64,000 bases of DNA, from contig NZ_CP080327.1 in NCBI RefSeq assembly GCF_019443285.1, positions 1,116,001 to 1,180,000 of the forward strand, read 5' to 3'. The notes under the pieces were generated by a model, which was given only the letters and a program-made list of their open reading frames with translations, ran no database searches and was not told the origin of the DNA. Origin of the DNA: Aquisediminimonas profunda (lineage in GTDB: Bacteria; Pseudomonadota; Alphaproteobacteria; Sphingomonadales; Sphingomonadaceae). Shown here one piece after another: positions 35,784 through 45,412 of the stretch (position 1 is the first letter of the stretch; each line of letters starts with the position of its first letter). A program made the translations under genes and the position numbers.

Positions 35784-36300
35784 CGAAACACGGGCTTTCC
35801 GGCCCGTCCGTATCGCTCTCCTCACCGTATCTGACACACGGACAGCGGCCGAAGACAAATCCGGTGATATTCTTGCCGATCGCATTGCCACGGCGGGTCA
35901 CATCCTTGCTGAACGCGCCCTGCTGAAGGATGATGCGGCCGATATCGTCGCGCTGCTGCATCGCTGGGTCGATGACGCGATGATCGATTGCATCATCGTG
36001 ACGGGCGGAACGGGTCTGACGGGGCGTGATGTCACGCCCGAGGCGCTCGCCCAGCTTGGTGGCAAGGATATTCCGGGCTTTGGCGAACTCTTCCGCTGGC
36101 TGAGCTTTGCCAAGATCGGTACTTCGACAATCCAATCCCGCGCCTGCGCCGTCGTCGCCCGCGGCACCTATGTTTTCGCGCTGCCCGGATCGACCGGCGC
36201 CGTGAAGGACGGCTGGGACGATATCCTCGTCCATCAACTCGACAGCCGATTCCGCCCCTGCAATTTTGTCGAACTGATGCCGCGCCTGAGGGAAGTTTAG
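35773..36300 (+). CDS. moaB: MoaB/MogA-type molybdenum cofactor protein
   Basis: A 175-aa protein with the molybdopterin-binding fold: VRIALLTVSDTRT near the N-terminus, then the signature VTGGTGLTGRDVTPEA, and ALPGSTGAVKDGW. It is involved in adenylylating molybdopterin before molybdenum insertion, although MoaB in many species is of unclear role. The GTG at 35773 gives an 11-base overlap with the transglycosylase gene; a TTG at 35767 is another choice. Confidence 0.9.
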   Translation: MPIDETRAFRPVRIALLTVSDTRTAAEDKSGDILADRIATAGHILAERALLKDDAADIVALLHRWVDDAMIDCIIVTGGTGLTGRDVTPEALAQLGGKDIPGFGELFRWLSFAKIGTSTIQSRACAVVARGTYVFALPGSTGAVKDGWDDILVHQLDSRFRPCNFVELMPRLREV

Positions 36301-36356
36301 GGGATCAAGATACCGAAAAATGGCCCACCCGGTTGCTCTGATGCAGCAACTATTGC

Positions 36357-37856
36357 ATGGCTTTGCGCATGACAGAGCCTCAGGATGAAACCCGCATTCC
36401 CGTGATCATTGGTGTCGGGCAGGTCAATGACCGACCCGCCGACGATGCAGACGCGCTTGATTCTCGCCAGTTGATGGAAGCCGCGATCCGCGCTGCTGAT
36501 GCCGATGCGGGCGGTGGCTTCATCAGCCGGATCGACTGGCTTGGCATCACGCGCCAGATTTCCTTCCCGTCGCTCGACAAGACAATGGTCGACGGGATTT
36601 GCACGGCGCTCGGCATTGCGCCTGTTCATGCTGAACAGAGCAAAGGTCCCAATGGCGATACGCCGATCAAATATCTGAATGATGCAGCCAATGCGATCGG
36701 CGAAGGCCGTGCCCAGGTTGCGATCGTTGCCGGCGCCGAAGCCCTGCGGACGGCTGCGCGGCGGCCGGACGGCGGTGGTATCGGGCGCAACATGCGCATG
36801 CCCGAGGTGCCGCCGATCCATGTGAAATATGGCTTGCGGACGCCAACAGACATTTATCCCCTGTACGAAAATGCCGGTCGCAAGACCTGGGGCCAGACCC
36901 TGGCGGAAGGTCAGGCGGAAACAGGCGTGATCTGGTCGCTCTTTTCACAGGTTGCTGCGGCCAATCCGGCCGCCTGGATCCGCAAACCGCTGCCCGCAGA
37001 AGAAATCATCACGGCCAGCGCCAACAATCGCCCGATCGCCTTTCCCTATACCAAGCTGATGGTCGCCAATTCATCGGTGAACCAGGGTGCGGCGTTGCTC
37101 GTTACCAGCCTTGCCGTGGCACGGGCTGCTGGCGTTCCGGAAAGCCGGATCATCTATGTCGGCAAGGGCGCTGCTGCCCATGAATCGGACAATGTTCTGG
37201 AACGCGCGCGCTGGGATAACTCGCCCAGCATGGCTGTCACCCTCGAACAGGTGGTCGCGCGCAACGGGTTGGATCCGCAAAAGCTCGATCATCTCGAACT
37301 CTACTCCTGTTTCCCGTGCGTGCCCAAAATGGCGCGGCGCACGCTTGGCCTGCCGGCAGACCGGGTTGCGACGATGTTTGGCGGGCTGACCTTTGGCGGC
37401 GGACCGATCGGCAATTATATGGCGCATGCAGCGGCTTCGATGGTCGAGAAGATGCGCGTCGAACCGGGCGACGGGCTGCTGTTCGCCAATGGTGGCTTTG
37501 CCACACACAATCATGCCATCCTGCTCACCACCCGCCCGCAACCAGCGGGAACATTCCCGCAGGACTATGATTGCCAGGCAGAAGCGGACGCGCGGCGCGG
37601 GGCGGTGCCCGAATTGGTCGATGGCTATGAGGGACCTGCCGAGATCGAGACCTACACTGTCATTTATGATCGGGAAGCGCAGCCCAAGTTCGGCGTCGTC
37701 CTTGCCAGGACACCGGATGGCCGACGAGCCATCGCGCGCGTTCCGGCAGAAGATGATGGCATGATCGCCTTCCTGACCTCTGGCGCAGAAGAACCCGTCG
37801 GCACAGCCGGCATTGTCGTTCGTGAGGGCGATTTTTGTTATTGGTCGAGAGGCTGA
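36357..37856 (+). CDS. Thiolase-like protein type 1 with C-terminal OB-type domain
   Basis: A 499-aa protein with a thiolase fold and an extra C-terminal domain (about residues 415-499) of the TLP1 type. It shows VAIVAGAEAL and the late GGLTFGGGPIGNYMAHAAASMVEKMR. The nucleophile-bearing segment, which in thiolases reads CxSG, is here SKGPNGDTP near residues 95-103, so the catalytic cysteine seems to be missing. In Mycobacterium TLP1, the better studied relative, thiolase activity is absent and acyl-CoA binding is proposed. Start 36357 or 36369 (MTEPQDE) are both possible. Not obviously in an operon. Confidence 0.85.
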   Translation: MALRMTEPQDETRIPVIIGVGQVNDRPADDADALDSRQLMEAAIRAADADAGGGFISRIDWLGITRQISFPSLDKTMVDGICTALGIAPVHAEQSKGPNGDTPIKYLNDAANAIGEGRAQVAIVAGAEALRTAARRPDGGGIGRNMRMPEVPPIHVKYGLRTPTDIYPLYENAGRKTWGQTLAEGQAETGVIWSLFSQVAAANPAAWIRKPLPAEEIITASANNRPIAFPYTKLMVANSSVNQGAALLVTSLAVARAAGVPESRIIYVGKGAAAHESDNVLERARWDNSPSMAVTLEQVVARNGLDPQKLDHLELYSCFPCVPKMARRTLGLPADRVATMFGGLTFGGGPIGNYMAHAAASMVEKMRVEPGDGLLFANGGFATHNHAILLTTRPQPAGTFPQDYDCQAEADARRGAVPELVDGYEGPAEIETYTVIYDREAQPKFGVVLARTPDGRRAIARVPAEDDGMIAFLTSGAEEPVGTAGIVVREGDFCYWSRG

Positions 37857-37910
37857 TTTACATTTGACCCGCTGCCCACTTAACTGACGCAAAATTCTCG
37901 GGGGAGCCTG

Positions 37911-39779
37911 ATGCGTCTTTATCTTGCCGGCCTGTTGCTTGCGGTCTCCATTCCCGCCACGGCACTGGGGCAGACCCGGGACTCTCCCTTTCCCGGGACC
38001 ATGACGCTCAATGTTGATGCGACCGACACGGAGCAGGGCATTTTCCGGGTGACCCAGACAATTCCTGTCGCGTCGTCGGGGCCTATGACGCTCAACTTCC
38101 CGAAATGGCTCCCGGGCAATCATGCGCCGCGCGGTCAGATCGAAAAGCTGGCCGGTTTGACAATCCGGGCCGGGGGCAAGCTGTTGTCATGGTCGCGGGA
38201 TCCGCTGGATGTCTATGCATTTCGGGTCGATGTTCCAGCAGGGGCGCGGCAACTGGACATTGACTTCCAGTTTCTCTCCGCGACCGAAGAGGATCAGGGG
38301 CGCATTGTTGTTTCGCCGGAAATCATCAACCTGCAATGGCAGTCTGTCTCGCTCTACCCGGCCGGGTGGGCCACGCGACAGATCCCTGTTGCAGCAACCT
38401 TGAAAATCCCGAATGGATGGCGGGCGGCAACGGCCCTTCGACCGACTTCCGGATCGGGCGAGCGGCTTGCCTTTCCTCCCGTCGATTATGAAACACTGGT
38501 CGACTCTCCCGTTCTTGCGGGCAAATATTTCCGGTCAGAGTCACTCGGCCACAATGTGACTCTCAACATCGTCGCGGATGAGGCGAAATATCTGGCTGCC
38601 ACCCCTGCCCAGATCGAAGTGCATCGCCGATTGGTCGACCAGGCGGTCAAACTCTTTGGATCACGACCTTTCGACCATTATGATTTCCTGCTCGGATTGA
38701 CTGAGCGGATCGGCACCATCGGACTTGAGCATCATCGGTCTTCGGAGAACATTGCATACCCTGAATATTTCATCGACTGGGCAAGTGGACCGGGGCGCCG
38801 CAATCTTCTGGCGCATGAGTTAAGCCACAGCTGGGTGGGCAAGTATCGGCGTCCGGCGGGCCATATGGTCCCTGATTTTTCAACACCACTCAATGATGAG
38901 CTGCTCTGGGTCTATGAGGGGCAGGATCAGTTCTGGGGATATGTCCTCGGCGCGCGTGCAGGACTTTTCAGCAAGGTTGAAACGCTCGATGCGCTGGCTG
39001 CGATTGCAGCGGCACAGGATGTGCGCGTCGGCCGCAGCTGGCGCGACCTGGCAGACACGACCAATGATCCTGTCATTACGCCCCGCCGCCCCAAGGGCTG
39101 GATCAGCTATCAACGCAGCGAAGACTATTACAATGATGGCTTGCTGATCTGGCTGGAAGTCGATGCCCTGCTTCGCGCACAAACAGGGGGCGTGAAGGGA
39201 ATGGACGATTTCGCACGAGCCTTTTTTGGCGGACAGGACGGAGACTTCAGGCCGCGAAGCTTCACCTTCGACGATGTGGTTGCCACGTTGAATGCCATTT
39301 CGCCTTTCGACTGGGCGGGACTGCTCATCCGGCGCACGACCAAAGAGACGGCGAATGCCCCCCTCGAAGGCATCAGCCGGGGTGGCTATAGGCTGGTCTA
39401 TACCGAAGAACCGAGCCTTTATTTTCGCGACAAAGAGAGGCGTGCCGGAGAAATTGACCTCAGTTTTTCGGTCGGCCTGACGATAGGCAAAGGTGGAAAG
39501 GTCAACACCGTGGTTTGGGATGGCCCGGCCTTCAGTGCCGGGCTGACTTCAGCGGCGGAGATCGTTGCAGTCAACGGCCGTGTCTATTCCGATCAGGGCC
39601 TGATCGATGCCATTTCCGCCGCAAAGGGTGGCAGCGAACCGATCCGCCTTATTGTCAGAACGGGCAGCCATGTGCGCGAAATCCCGATCAGCTGGAATGG
39701 CGGGCTGCGCTATCCCCGCTTGGCCAAAGCAACTCCCGGGGACTCCAGCCTCGACCTGCTGCTGCGCCCGCGACCCTGA
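37911..39779 (+). CDS. M61-family metallopeptidase with a C-terminal PDZ domain
   Basis: A 622-aa exported peptidase of the M61 (glycyl aminopeptidase-like) family. Visible are a signal peptide ending ATALGQ, the beta-rich N-terminal region, the zinc motif HELSHSW, the further glutamate region LLWVYEGQDQFWG, and a C-terminal PDZ domain (VVWDGPAFSAGLTSAAEIVAVNG). It probably acts in the periplasm on proteins or peptides; specificity is unknown. It is monocistronic, convergent with the porin operon. Confidence 0.9.
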   Translation: MRLYLAGLLLAVSIPATALGQTRDSPFPGTMTLNVDATDTEQGIFRVTQTIPVASSGPMTLNFPKWLPGNHAPRGQIEKLAGLTIRAGGKLLSWSRDPLDVYAFRVDVPAGARQLDIDFQFLSATEEDQGRIVVSPEIINLQWQSVSLYPAGWATRQIPVAATLKIPNGWRAATALRPTSGSGERLAFPPVDYETLVDSPVLAGKYFRSESLGHNVTLNIVADEAKYLAATPAQIEVHRRLVDQAVKLFGSRPFDHYDFLLGLTERIGTIGLEHHRSSENIAYPEYFIDWASGPGRRNLLAHELSHSWVGKYRRPAGHMVPDFSTPLNDELLWVYEGQDQFWGYVLGARAGLFSKVETLDALAAIAAAQDVRVGRSWRDLADTTNDPVITPRRPKGWISYQRSEDYYNDGLLIWLEVDALLRAQTGGVKGMDDFARAFFGGQDGDFRPRSFTFDDVVATLNAISPFDWAGLLIRRTTKETANAPLEGISRGGYRLVYTEEPSLYFRDKERRAGEIDLSFSVGLTIGKGGKVNTVVWDGPAFSAGLTSAAEIVAVNGRVYSDQGLIDAISAAKGGSEPIRLIVRTGSHVREIPISWNGGLRYPRLAKATPGDSSLDLLLRPRP

Positions 39780-39788
39780 AAAGCGAAA

Positions 39789-39822
39789 GGCCGCTCCTTC
39801 GTCTTGATACGAAGGAACGGCC
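39789..39822. terminator. Strong bidirectional terminator between M61 and porin genes
   Basis: GGCCG-c-TCCTTCGT and ACGAAGGA-a-CGGCC form a 13-pair stem with one mismatch and a 6-base loop. On the minus strand it is followed by TTTCGCTTTT, so it best fits the end of the pstS-porin operon, and may also stop the M61 transcript. Confidence 0.8.
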
Positions 39823-39868
39823 CATCTTCAGGCCCCGGCATGGGGAGGGCGGTGCCGGAACCCTGTTT

Positions 39869-41449
39869 CTACCAGTCGATCGACGCGCGGATCGCGAATG
39901 CGTCAGTGCTGTACTTGCGCTTGTCGACTGGCGCTGTCGAAAGCGGCTTGACGGTTGCAGCTAGCGGTCCGCCTTCAACTTCTGTGTGGATATAGTTGAA
40001 CAGGAACCGGACATAGTCGGTCGGAATCCAGGTCAGGCCCGCGAGATATCCGGTCTGCTTGCCGCCGCGACCAAGCCGGGTGTTCAGCGCTGCGAGGGAC
40101 GTGGCTCCAGTCGCAAAGTTGTTGGTCAGTCCGTTCTTGAGCTTGGCTGTATCAAGGTCAAGATAGTCGACACGACCGATCAACTGGAATGCGCCCGACC
40201 CGCCCTTGTTGAAGGGATGAAGGACCTTGGTCCGGTCCCAGAGGCCGTTCTTGTAGCCGCGGGTTTCACCCGTCAGGAAATACCCGACTTCGAAGAAGCC
40301 ACTGAAAAAGCTGGGGTCTCCGGTTGGTGTAACCAGCGAGCCGCCGTTGAACGCGTCGAGACCAGTCGCTGTATCGCCAGCGCTATAGGCATTGACCTTA
40401 ACATACTGTGCTTCGCCGCCGAAATGGAGCGACTTGAACACGCCATAAAGTTCGGCACCGAAGATGTTGTCGCTCTTTGCGGCGAAGTTGCCCGTATCGA
40501 CATAGCGCACGTCCGTCGTCTGCAGGAACGGGCGAGCACGATAACGGGCGATCTGGTTCGTTGACGGTGCACCGACCGAAGTCGACGCGACAGCATTGTC
40601 GTTGGACTGGAACTCGCGGTGTTGGAAGTTCAGGCCCATGTGCACAAAACCGTTGCCGACATAGGGCGTATAGGTCGTCCGTGCAGCGAGAATGTAGCCG
40701 TCATTGTCCAGCGAGGCATCAATGCTGTGTGCTGCAAAGATGCCAGTGTCGAACCGGAACAGATTGTCCTTCGAGTGAAGGTTGACCGAAAGGCCAAGCC
40801 GACGTGTGTTGCCAAAGGCATCGTTTGCCTGCGCGCGTTCGATGAACGAGGACCAGCGTGAACTTGTGATCTGTTCCATACCGTCCAGCGACTCTTGGTT
40901 GCCGAACGTGAAGCCATAGATCTTGCCCGTCGGTGCGTAGGTCAGGACGACATCACCGAAGCCAACTGTGCTGTTGGCATAGTCGACTTCCGCCTTGTAC
41001 CCGAAGCCACCCGGAATTGCACCCTCAACGCCGATGCGGAACCTGCGAACACGCGTGTTGAAACCAAGGTTGCGATTCGTGACATAATTGTCCGGCTTGG
41101 GCGCATAGGCAGTGTCGATCATCAGGCGCCCGCGCACCTTGAAACTCCAGCCTTCGCTGTCGGTCCATTGCGGCGCGCCCTTCCAGCTTGGTGTGGCCTT
41201 TGTGACCGCCGCTTTCAGTTCGGAGATCTGTGCCTGAAGCCCTTCGATCTGTGCTTCAAGGGCTGCAGCGCGCGCATCCGCCGCACTGATATTGGCCTCT
41301 TCAGCAGGAACAGCGGTATCGACACTGTCGGGTGAGGGCGCATCAGCCGGCGGTTCAACTTCCTTGTCCGCCGTTTGTGCGTTGACTTGCGGTGCGAAGG
41401 CCATTGCACTGGCCCAGAGCAGAACCCGCAACAGGGTAAAGCGTTTCAT
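39869..41449 (-). CDS. Phosphate-selective porin (OprO/OprP family)
   Basis: A 526-aa outer-membrane porin. It has a signal peptide (ending VNAQTA), a short coiled-coil (DARAAALEAQIEGLQAQISELKAAV) typical of this class, then a beta-barrel, and ends in aromatic-rich YSTDAFAIRASIDW. The OprP family forms trimers for phosphate or polyphosphate uptake. It follows pstS by 27 bases on the same strand, behind tandem Pho boxes, so it is probably phosphate-starvation induced. Confidence 0.9.
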   Translation of the reverse strand: MKRFTLLRVLLWASAMAFAPQVNAQTADKEVEPPADAPSPDSVDTAVPAEEANISAADARAAALEAQIEGLQAQISELKAAVTKATPSWKGAPQWTDSEGWSFKVRGRLMIDTAYAPKPDNYVTNRNLGFNTRVRRFRIGVEGAIPGGFGYKAEVDYANSTVGFGDVVLTYAPTGKIYGFTFGNQESLDGMEQITSSRWSSFIERAQANDAFGNTRRLGLSVNLHSKDNLFRFDTGIFAAHSIDASLDNDGYILAARTTYTPYVGNGFVHMGLNFQHREFQSNDNAVASTSVGAPSTNQIARYRARPFLQTTDVRYVDTGNFAAKSDNIFGAELYGVFKSLHFGGEAQYVKVNAYSAGDTATGLDAFNGGSLVTPTGDPSFFSGFFEVGYFLTGETRGYKNGLWDRTKVLHPFNKGGSGAFQLIGRVDYLDLDTAKLKNGLTNNFATGATSLAALNTRLGRGGKQTGYLAGLTWIPTDYVRFLFNYIHTEVEGGPLAATVKPLSTAPVDKRKYSTDAFAIRASIDW

Positions 41450-41476
41450 GTATTGCCCCTTATTCTCTTTGGAGTG

Positions 41477-42517
41477 TTACTTGAGACCCGCCGCGTTCAT
41501 CGGCGTCATCGTGGTTGCGAAGGCGGCAGCGCGCTTGCGCGACGCGTCGGGACTGGCGATCAGCCCGTATTGCAGCAGGTAGCCACGCGGCCCGAAAGTT
41601 GTTTCCTTGGCATATTCGGCAGCGAACTGACGGATGCCTGGAATAGCCTTCAAGTGCGCATTCTTCACATAGATGTAGAGTGCCCGCGATCCCGGGTATT
41701 TGAAGCTCGAGATGCTTGCGCCGGTCGGTGCAACGCCATTGATCGCTACACCACTCAGTCGGTTCGCATTCTCTTCAAGGTAGGAATAGCCAAAAATTCC
41801 GACTGTGCCCGGATTGGCTTCCAGCTTCTGGACAATAAGATTGTCGTTCTCGCCAGCATTGACATAGCCGCCGTCTTCACGAACGCCTTTGCAGATCTGG
41901 TTGTACTTCGCCTCGTTTGCCTTCTTCATGGCGGCCATAGCTGGGTTTGCTGCGCAGGCTGGCTCAAGGATCAGGTCTTCGAGCGATGAGCGGGTACCGC
42001 TGGTCGTCGGCGGACCGTAGACGCGGATCGGAGTCGCCGGAAGCGAGCCGTTTACATCTTTCCAGGTCTTGGCTGTGTTCGGCTTGCCGAATGGCGTTTT
42101 TGCGATTGCCATATAGATGTCGCGCAAACTTACGTTGCGAAGCGGTCCGCCCTTGGCTGTTGCCAGTGAAAGCCCGTCGAGGCCAACCTGGATTTCCGTG
42201 ATCTGCGAAACGCCATTGGCTGCGCACTGTTTGAACTCGGAAAGCTTGATACGACGCGAGGCATCGAGAATGTCAGGATGAGCGGCGCCAACGCCTGCAC
42301 AGAACAGCTTGGCGCCGGCGCCGGTGCCCGTGGATTCGACGATCGGTGCCGGAATACCGGGGTTTGCCCGCGCAAAGCGTTCAGCAACGGCCTTTGTGAA
42401 CGGATATACGGTCGAGGATCCGACGACCCGGATGTTGCGGCGCATTTGCGCCGATGCTGGAACAGCCGCAACGCATGCCGCAAGCGCGGCCACGGTCAGC
42501 TTGGTGGAAAATTTCAT
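41477..42517 (-). CDS. pstS: Phosphate-binding periplasmic protein
   Basis: A 346-aa substrate-binding protein of the PstS type: signal peptide MKFSTKLTVAALAACVAAVP ending in ASAQ, the phosphate-binding stretches VVGSSTVYPFT and ESTGTGAGAKLFC, and the typical GTRSSLEDLIL and GIFGYSYL segments. The start at 42517 is chosen for the signal peptide; the frame runs further but lacks sense. The pstC, pstA and pstB genes are not next to it. First gene of a Pho-box-controlled operon with the porin. Confidence 0.95.
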   Translation of the reverse strand: MKFSTKLTVAALAACVAAVPASAQMRRNIRVVGSSTVYPFTKAVAERFARANPGIPAPIVESTGTGAGAKLFCAGVGAAHPDILDASRRIKLSEFKQCAANGVSQITEIQVGLDGLSLATAKGGPLRNVSLRDIYMAIAKTPFGKPNTAKTWKDVNGSLPATPIRVYGPPTTSGTRSSLEDLILEPACAANPAMAAMKKANEAKYNQICKGVREDGGYVNAGENDNLIVQKLEANPGTVGIFGYSYLEENANRLSGVAINGVAPTGASISSFKYPGSRALYIYVKNAHLKAIPGIRQFAAEYAKETTFGPRGYLLQYGLIASPDASRKRAAAFATTMTPMNAAGLK

Positions 42518-42589
42518 GATAGCCCCTGAAACTGGATGACCTTCCGTGCGACTCGTTCGCCCGGATGGCCACTGCACTAGAGCCAGCGC

Positions 42590-42629
42590 ATTCCAGTTCG
42601 GTGACAGTTGGATTTCACATTTGTGACAA
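42590..42629 (-). promoter_or_regulatory. Tandem Pho boxes of the pstS operon
   Basis: Reading the minus strand there are four 7-base units at strict 11-base steps: TTGTCAC, GTGAAAT, CTGTCAC and CTGGAAT, matching the PhoB half-site CTGTCAt. Two consecutive Pho boxes (four half-sites) are thus predicted, beginning 73 bases upstream of the pstS ATG and directly behind the DUF4167 gene. PhoB control in low phosphate is the expected outcome. Confidence 0.8.
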
Positions 42630-42635
42630 TGGGCC

Positions 42636-43307
42636 TTAGCCTTCGGCCGGAACGTCACTTTCCGTGGCGGCACGGCGCGGTCGTCCACGTCGGCGCGGTG
42701 CGGGTGCTTCTTCCTCGACGTCTACCGGGAAATCAGGAATGGTCGCAACCATTCCGTCACTTCCAAACGACGGCGGCAGAACATTTACATCAATCGTTGC
42801 CGGTTCCACGGGTTCGTCGTCATTGCCGCGATTGCCATTGTAGCGGCCATTACCGCGATCGTTGGCGTAGCGATCTCCGTTCCTGTCACGCTCGCTGCGC
42901 TCGGGCCGGGCATTCCGCTCATTGCGATCATTGCGCTCGCGGTTGTCTTGCCGGCGCTGCGGCCGACGTTCCTCTTCGCCTTCGTCGCCGTCAATGGATT
43001 CAGCAGTAATCTGGTCTTCGCCTTCATCGCCTTGCCAGTCATCGCGCTGCGGCCGACTTTCTTCAAAGCGAGCGCGAGTCTCTGCAACGACGCGAAAGTA
43101 GTGATCTGCAAACTGCAGATAATATTCCGTCATCACCCTGTCGCCAGCGAGTTGAGCATCGCGGGCAAGGCTTTTGTACTTCTCGAGCAACTGCGGCGCA
43201 TTGCCGCGCGCGCGATTGTCGATGCGATTGCCTTGTTCGCGCCCGCCGTTTTGCTGGCGCTGTCCACCCCGGCCGCGACGGCGGCCAGCTTGACGATTGT
43301 TGAGCAA
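42636..43307 (-). CDS. DUF4167 family protein
   Basis: A 223-aa protein whose N-terminal half is the DUF4167 domain (NNRQAGRRRGRGGQ at the very start, then LLEKYKSLARDAQLAGDRVMTEYYLQFADHYFRVV). The middle is very rich in Arg, Asn, Asp and Glu, and the C-terminus is basic (PRRRGRPRR). The N-terminal domain is found beside prmC in alphaproteobacteria; RNA binding is often suggested but not shown. The start is a TTG at 43307 preceded by AAAAGGGA; no ATG fits the conserved N-terminus. Confidence 0.88.
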   Translation of the reverse strand: MLNNRQAGRRRGRGGQRQQNGGREQGNRIDNRARGNAPQLLEKYKSLARDAQLAGDRVMTEYYLQFADHYFRVVAETRARFEESRPQRDDWQGDEGEDQITAESIDGDEGEEERRPQRRQDNRERNDRNERNARPERSERDRNGDRYANDRGNGRYNGNRGNDDEPVEPATIDVNVLPPSFGSDGMVATIPDFPVDVEEEAPAPRRRGRPRRAATESDVPAEG

Positions 43308-43494
43308 AGATTGTCCCTTTTCTCTGGGTGTAATGCCTGTGTAGTTCGAATCAGCCTGCAAGACCCCGACCAGACGCGCCCTTGCGCGCCGTCCGCCTGC
43401 CAAAGCCGGATCATCCCAATCAGGCCTCAGATGGTGGGGGTAAGAACTGGATGGCGTCCCGCTGGATGCGCTCGTCCAAATCTTGCGACCGCCT

Positions 43495-44352
43495 TTATCT
43501 GCCTTTCCCGTCCAATCCAAGGGAAAAATGCACAATAGCGCGGTCCCGTCCCCCAAGATCCTGCCTCACCTGTGGAGTAAGCCCATTGGCAACGAAGAGT
43601 TCAGACACAGCGGCCGCCTGCGTTGCACCGATTTCAACCGCAATCATGCCGAGCGGATTGAGAAGGGGCGGGAGCTGGGGAATCAGGTGGCGATAGGCAT
43701 CAAGCCCGTCTGCGCCCGCAAACAGGGCAGACTGTGGCTCATAATTCCTTACCTCTGCAGGCAGGTCAGCATCGAGCTCTACGTATGGAGGGTTGCAGAA
43801 AATGAGGTCGAATTGTTCGGACAGGCCGGTGCCCCAATTTCCTGTCGCGAATCGGGCTCTAGAGGCAAGGCCCAGTTGCGTCGCATTGTCACTGGCAACC
43901 TCAAGGGCGACGTTTGAAGCATCAACGCCGAGCCCTTGTGCCTCTGGCCATTCCGCAAGGGCAGCAAGCAGCAAGGCTCCGGACCCGGTGCCAAGATCGA
44001 GGATGGAAGATGGCCCGCGGCCACCGCGTGTTGACGATCCGAAGTAATCGATGGCAGCCTCAATCAAGGTTTCGCTGTCAGGCCTTGGAATGAGAACCCC
44101 GGGAGAAACAGCAAGGCTGATTGTCCAGAAGTCGCGAGTCCCGGTAATATAGGCAATCGGTTCATGCGCTGCCCGCCTGGCCACCAATTCAGCAAAGGCG
44201 GAAGGAGGCGGCCTCTCGAGAGAACCGAGGAGAAGCGCTTCACGCGACAGGCCCAAGGCTTGAGCCAACAGCAATTCGGCATCAAGCCGCGGGGTGTCCG
44301 AAATCGAAGCGAGCCTTTGGGTCGCTTCGTTCAGGGCCTCACGCAGAGTCAT
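43495..44352 (-). CDS. prmC: Peptide chain release factor N5-glutamine methyltransferase
   Basis: Methylates the glutamine of the GGQ motif in RF1 and RF2. The 285-aa protein has an N-terminal helical domain, the SAM-binding [20 protein letters not shown], and the substrate-side motif FCNPPYVE. The ATG at 44352 lies inside the last codons of prfA (14-base overlap), so the methylase and one of its targets are translated together. Confidence 0.96.
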   Translation of the reverse strand: MTLREALNEATQRLASISDTPRLDAELLLAQALGLSREALLLGSLERPPPSAFAELVARRAAHEPIAYITGTRDFWTISLAVSPGVLIPRPDSETLIEAAIDYFGSSTRGGRGPSSILDLGTGSGALLLAALAEWPEAQGLGVDASNVALEVASDNATQLGLASRARFATGNWGTGLSEQFDLIFCNPPYVELDADLPAEVRNYEPQSALFAGADGLDAYRHLIPQLPPLLNPLGMIAVEIGATQAAAVSELFVANGLTPQVRQDLGGRDRAIVHFSLGLDGKGR

Positions 44353-45412
44353 CCAGCCCCGCAAGCCGCTCTGCTTCGTCAGCCGTGATGAGCGCATCGA
44401 TCAGTTCATCCATCTGTCCCTCAAGAATCTCGGGGAGCCGATGAAGCGTCAGGTTGATGCGGTGGTCGGTGACACGACCCTGCGGAAAGTTGTAGGTCCG
44501 GATGCGCTCCGACCGGTCGCCGGAACCGACCATTGACTTGCGTGTGCCCGCGCGCTCGGAATGCAATCGCTCGCGTTCAAGCTCATACAGGCGCGTGCGA
44601 AGAACTTTCAGCGCTTTGGCCTTGTTCTTGTGCTGTGATTTTTCATCCTGCTGAATGACCACAAGCCCGGACGGGATGTGCGTGATGCGCACCGCACTGT
44701 CAGTCGTGTTGACGGATTGGCCGCCCGGTCCCGACGATCGATAGATGTCAATCCTGAGATCATTGTCATTGATCTGCACATCGACATCTTCGGCTTCCGG
44801 TAGGACCGCAACTGTCGCAGCAGACGTGTGGATACGACCGCCCGATTCGGTGACGGGCACACGCTGGACGCGGTGGACGCCGCTCTCGAACTTCAGGCGC
44901 GCGAACACACCCTGACCGGTGACCGAAGCAACGACTTCCTTGTAGCCGCCCATTTCAGCCGACGATGCGGAGATCAGTTCGACCTTCCAGCCACGCTCTT
45001 CTGCATATCGCGAATACATGCGAAACAGATCGCCGGCGAAAAGCGCCGCCTCGTCTCCACCGGTCCCGGCCCGGACCTCAAGCATGGCCGAGCGCTCGTC
45101 GGCCGCATCCTTTGGCAGGAGTGACAGCGCGAGTGCACGTTCCGCCTCGGGCAAAGTGGCCCGGATCGCTTCTGCCTCTTCCTGCGCCATTTCGCGCATT
45201 TCGGGGTCGGCGAGCATGTCTTCCAGCCCGGCGAGTTCTGTCCGAAGCCGCTGCAACTCGCCGGCCGCGGCAGCCACAGGCTCCACTTCGGCATATTCTT
45301 TGGACAGCGCAATGAACCGATCGGTCGGCAGGTCGCCGGACGACAGCTGTGCTGACAACTCCTCCCGCTTCGCCAGCAGTGCGGCGATCCGTTCTGCGGA
45401 GATGGTGGTCAT
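44339..45412 (-). CDS. prfA: Peptide chain release factor 1
   Basis: RF1 recognises UAA and UAG and triggers peptide release. The 357-aa protein has the catalytic [18 protein letters not shown] motif and the RF1-type [23 protein letters not shown] stretch. The start at 45412 overlaps the stop codon of hisS by 4 bases. Forms a hisS-prfA-prmC operon. Confidence 0.97.
   Translation of the reverse strand: MTTISAERIAALLAKREELSAQLSSGDLPTDRFIALSKEYAEVEPVAAAAGELQRLRTELAGLEDMLADPEMREMAQEEAEAIRATLPEAERALALSLLPKDAADERSAMLEVRAGTGGDEAALFAGDLFRMYSRYAEERGWKVELISASSAEMGGYKEVVASVTGQGVFARLKFESGVHRVQRVPVTESGGRIHTSAATVAVLPEAEDVDVQINDNDLRIDIYRSSGPGGQSVNTTDSAVRITHIPSGLVVIQQDEKSQHKNKAKALKVLRTRLYELERERLHSERAGTRKSMVGSGDRSERIRTYNFPQGRVTDHRINLTLHRLPEILEGQMDELIDALITADEAERLAGLDDSA

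Noticed and set aside
42518-42688. N-terminal extension of PstS in the open frame
   Set aside because: It overlaps the Pho boxes and the end of the DUF4167 gene; the signal peptide begins exactly at 42517.
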